Of a stretch of DNA of 7,538 nucleotides, positions 7,279 through 7,538 are shown in pieces. Under the pieces are notes generated by a model that saw only the letters and a program-made list of their open reading frames with translations, had not been told where the DNA came from and ran no database searches. The translations under genes were made by a program, and so were the position numbers. This DNA is from DASQDN01 sp035630195 (GTDB lineage: Bacteria > Acidobacteriota > Terriglobia > Bryobacterales > Bryobacteraceae), in contig DASQLD010000128.1 of NCBI GenBank assembly GCA_035630195.1, positions 1 through 7,538 on the forward strand, in the 5' to 3' direction. Position 1 is the first letter of the stretch, and every line of letters begins with the position of its first letter.

Positions 7279-7538
7279 CGCCACAGAACCAGCTCATGCG
7301 GGCCCACCGACAAAACTCCACGTTTTACATCCTCAAATCGCAACGTATCGACACCCTCCAAAATCTTTACGGGAACGCCGCCGCGCACAACAAACGTACG
7401 CGAAGCAGCGCCGTTGTTCTCGGCAACGAACAGAGTCTTATCCACGACCGCTACCGCATGGACACGATGAAGAGGCACGCCGATCCTCTCCTCCGTCCAC
7501 AAGAGCTTCGTGTCTGCCGGTCGCCGGAAAAGCGCTGC
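7263..7538 (-). CDS. C-terminal part of an unrecognised protein, 5' end beyond the right edge
   Basis: The minus-strand frame is open from the right edge (FRRPADTKLLWTEERIG...) to a TAA at 7265-7263, giving about 91 residues of C-terminus. The visible part alternates short hydrophobic strands and turns (AVAVVDKTLFVAEN, RTFVVRGG, ELVLWRYRRK), which suggests a beta-rich domain end such as a beta-sandwich or propeller. I do not recognise the family. TTG and other internal starts are unlikely, because the frame is already open upstream. Its last codons overlap the end of the convergent cupin gene by 16 bp. Confidence 0.6.
   Translation of the reverse strand, partial: AALFRRPADTKLLWTEERIGVPLHRVHAVAVVDKTLFVAENNGAASRTFVVRGGVPVKILEGVDTLRFEDVKRGVLSVGPHELVLWRYRRK

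Overview
The window looks like chromosomal sequence from a GC-rich bacterium, most plausibly an Acidobacteriota (Terriglobia-type) genome. This is an inference from gene content, not a phylogenetic result: an OPT-family transporter, an orphan rfbB, a small protein with the N-terminal GPxTPEGK...NAxKHGL signature that I recall as common in Acidobacteriota, and a large WD40-GTPase protein. There is no integrase, transposase, CRISPR array, tRNA or rRNA.

Left third (about 1-2338, minus strand): the remains of one very large gene running leftward off the window. Read in order, its fragments encode a seven-bladed WD40 propeller, a Ras/Roc-like GTPase with all five G-box regions, a winged-helix/COR-like region and the start of a CxC zinc-binding segment. 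The reading frame is broken at least three times: a one-base loss in a T run at 2042-2045, an in-frame TAG at 1854-1856, and a frame change near 873-877. A pair of compensating shifts between about 421 and 350 is also likely. The 5' gene end faces a 132-bp divergent spacer (2339-2470) with weak promoter-like sequence.

Middle (2471-5891, plus strand): three tightly packed genes, probably one transcription unit. They are a helical conserved hypothetical protein, a roughly 680-residue OPT-family transporter, and a UlaG-like metallo-beta-lactamase-fold hydrolase that starts 2 nt after the transporter's stop.

Right part (5896-7538): rfbB (dTDP-glucose 4,6-dehydratase, minus) ends 4 nt from the hydrolase in a convergent arrangement. 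A KdgF-like cupin (plus) is divergent from rfbB across only 30 bp. An unrecognised gene (minus) enters from the right edge and overlaps the cupin tail-to-tail by 16 bp. rfbB supplies dTDP-4-keto-6-deoxy-glucose for deoxysugar synthesis, but its usual partners rfbA/C/D are not in the window.

The item most worth following up is the broken WD40-GTPase gene. Its architecture resembles bacterial signalling or conflict GTPases (Roc/COR-type multidomain proteins), and the decay is confined to this gene while its neighbours are intact.
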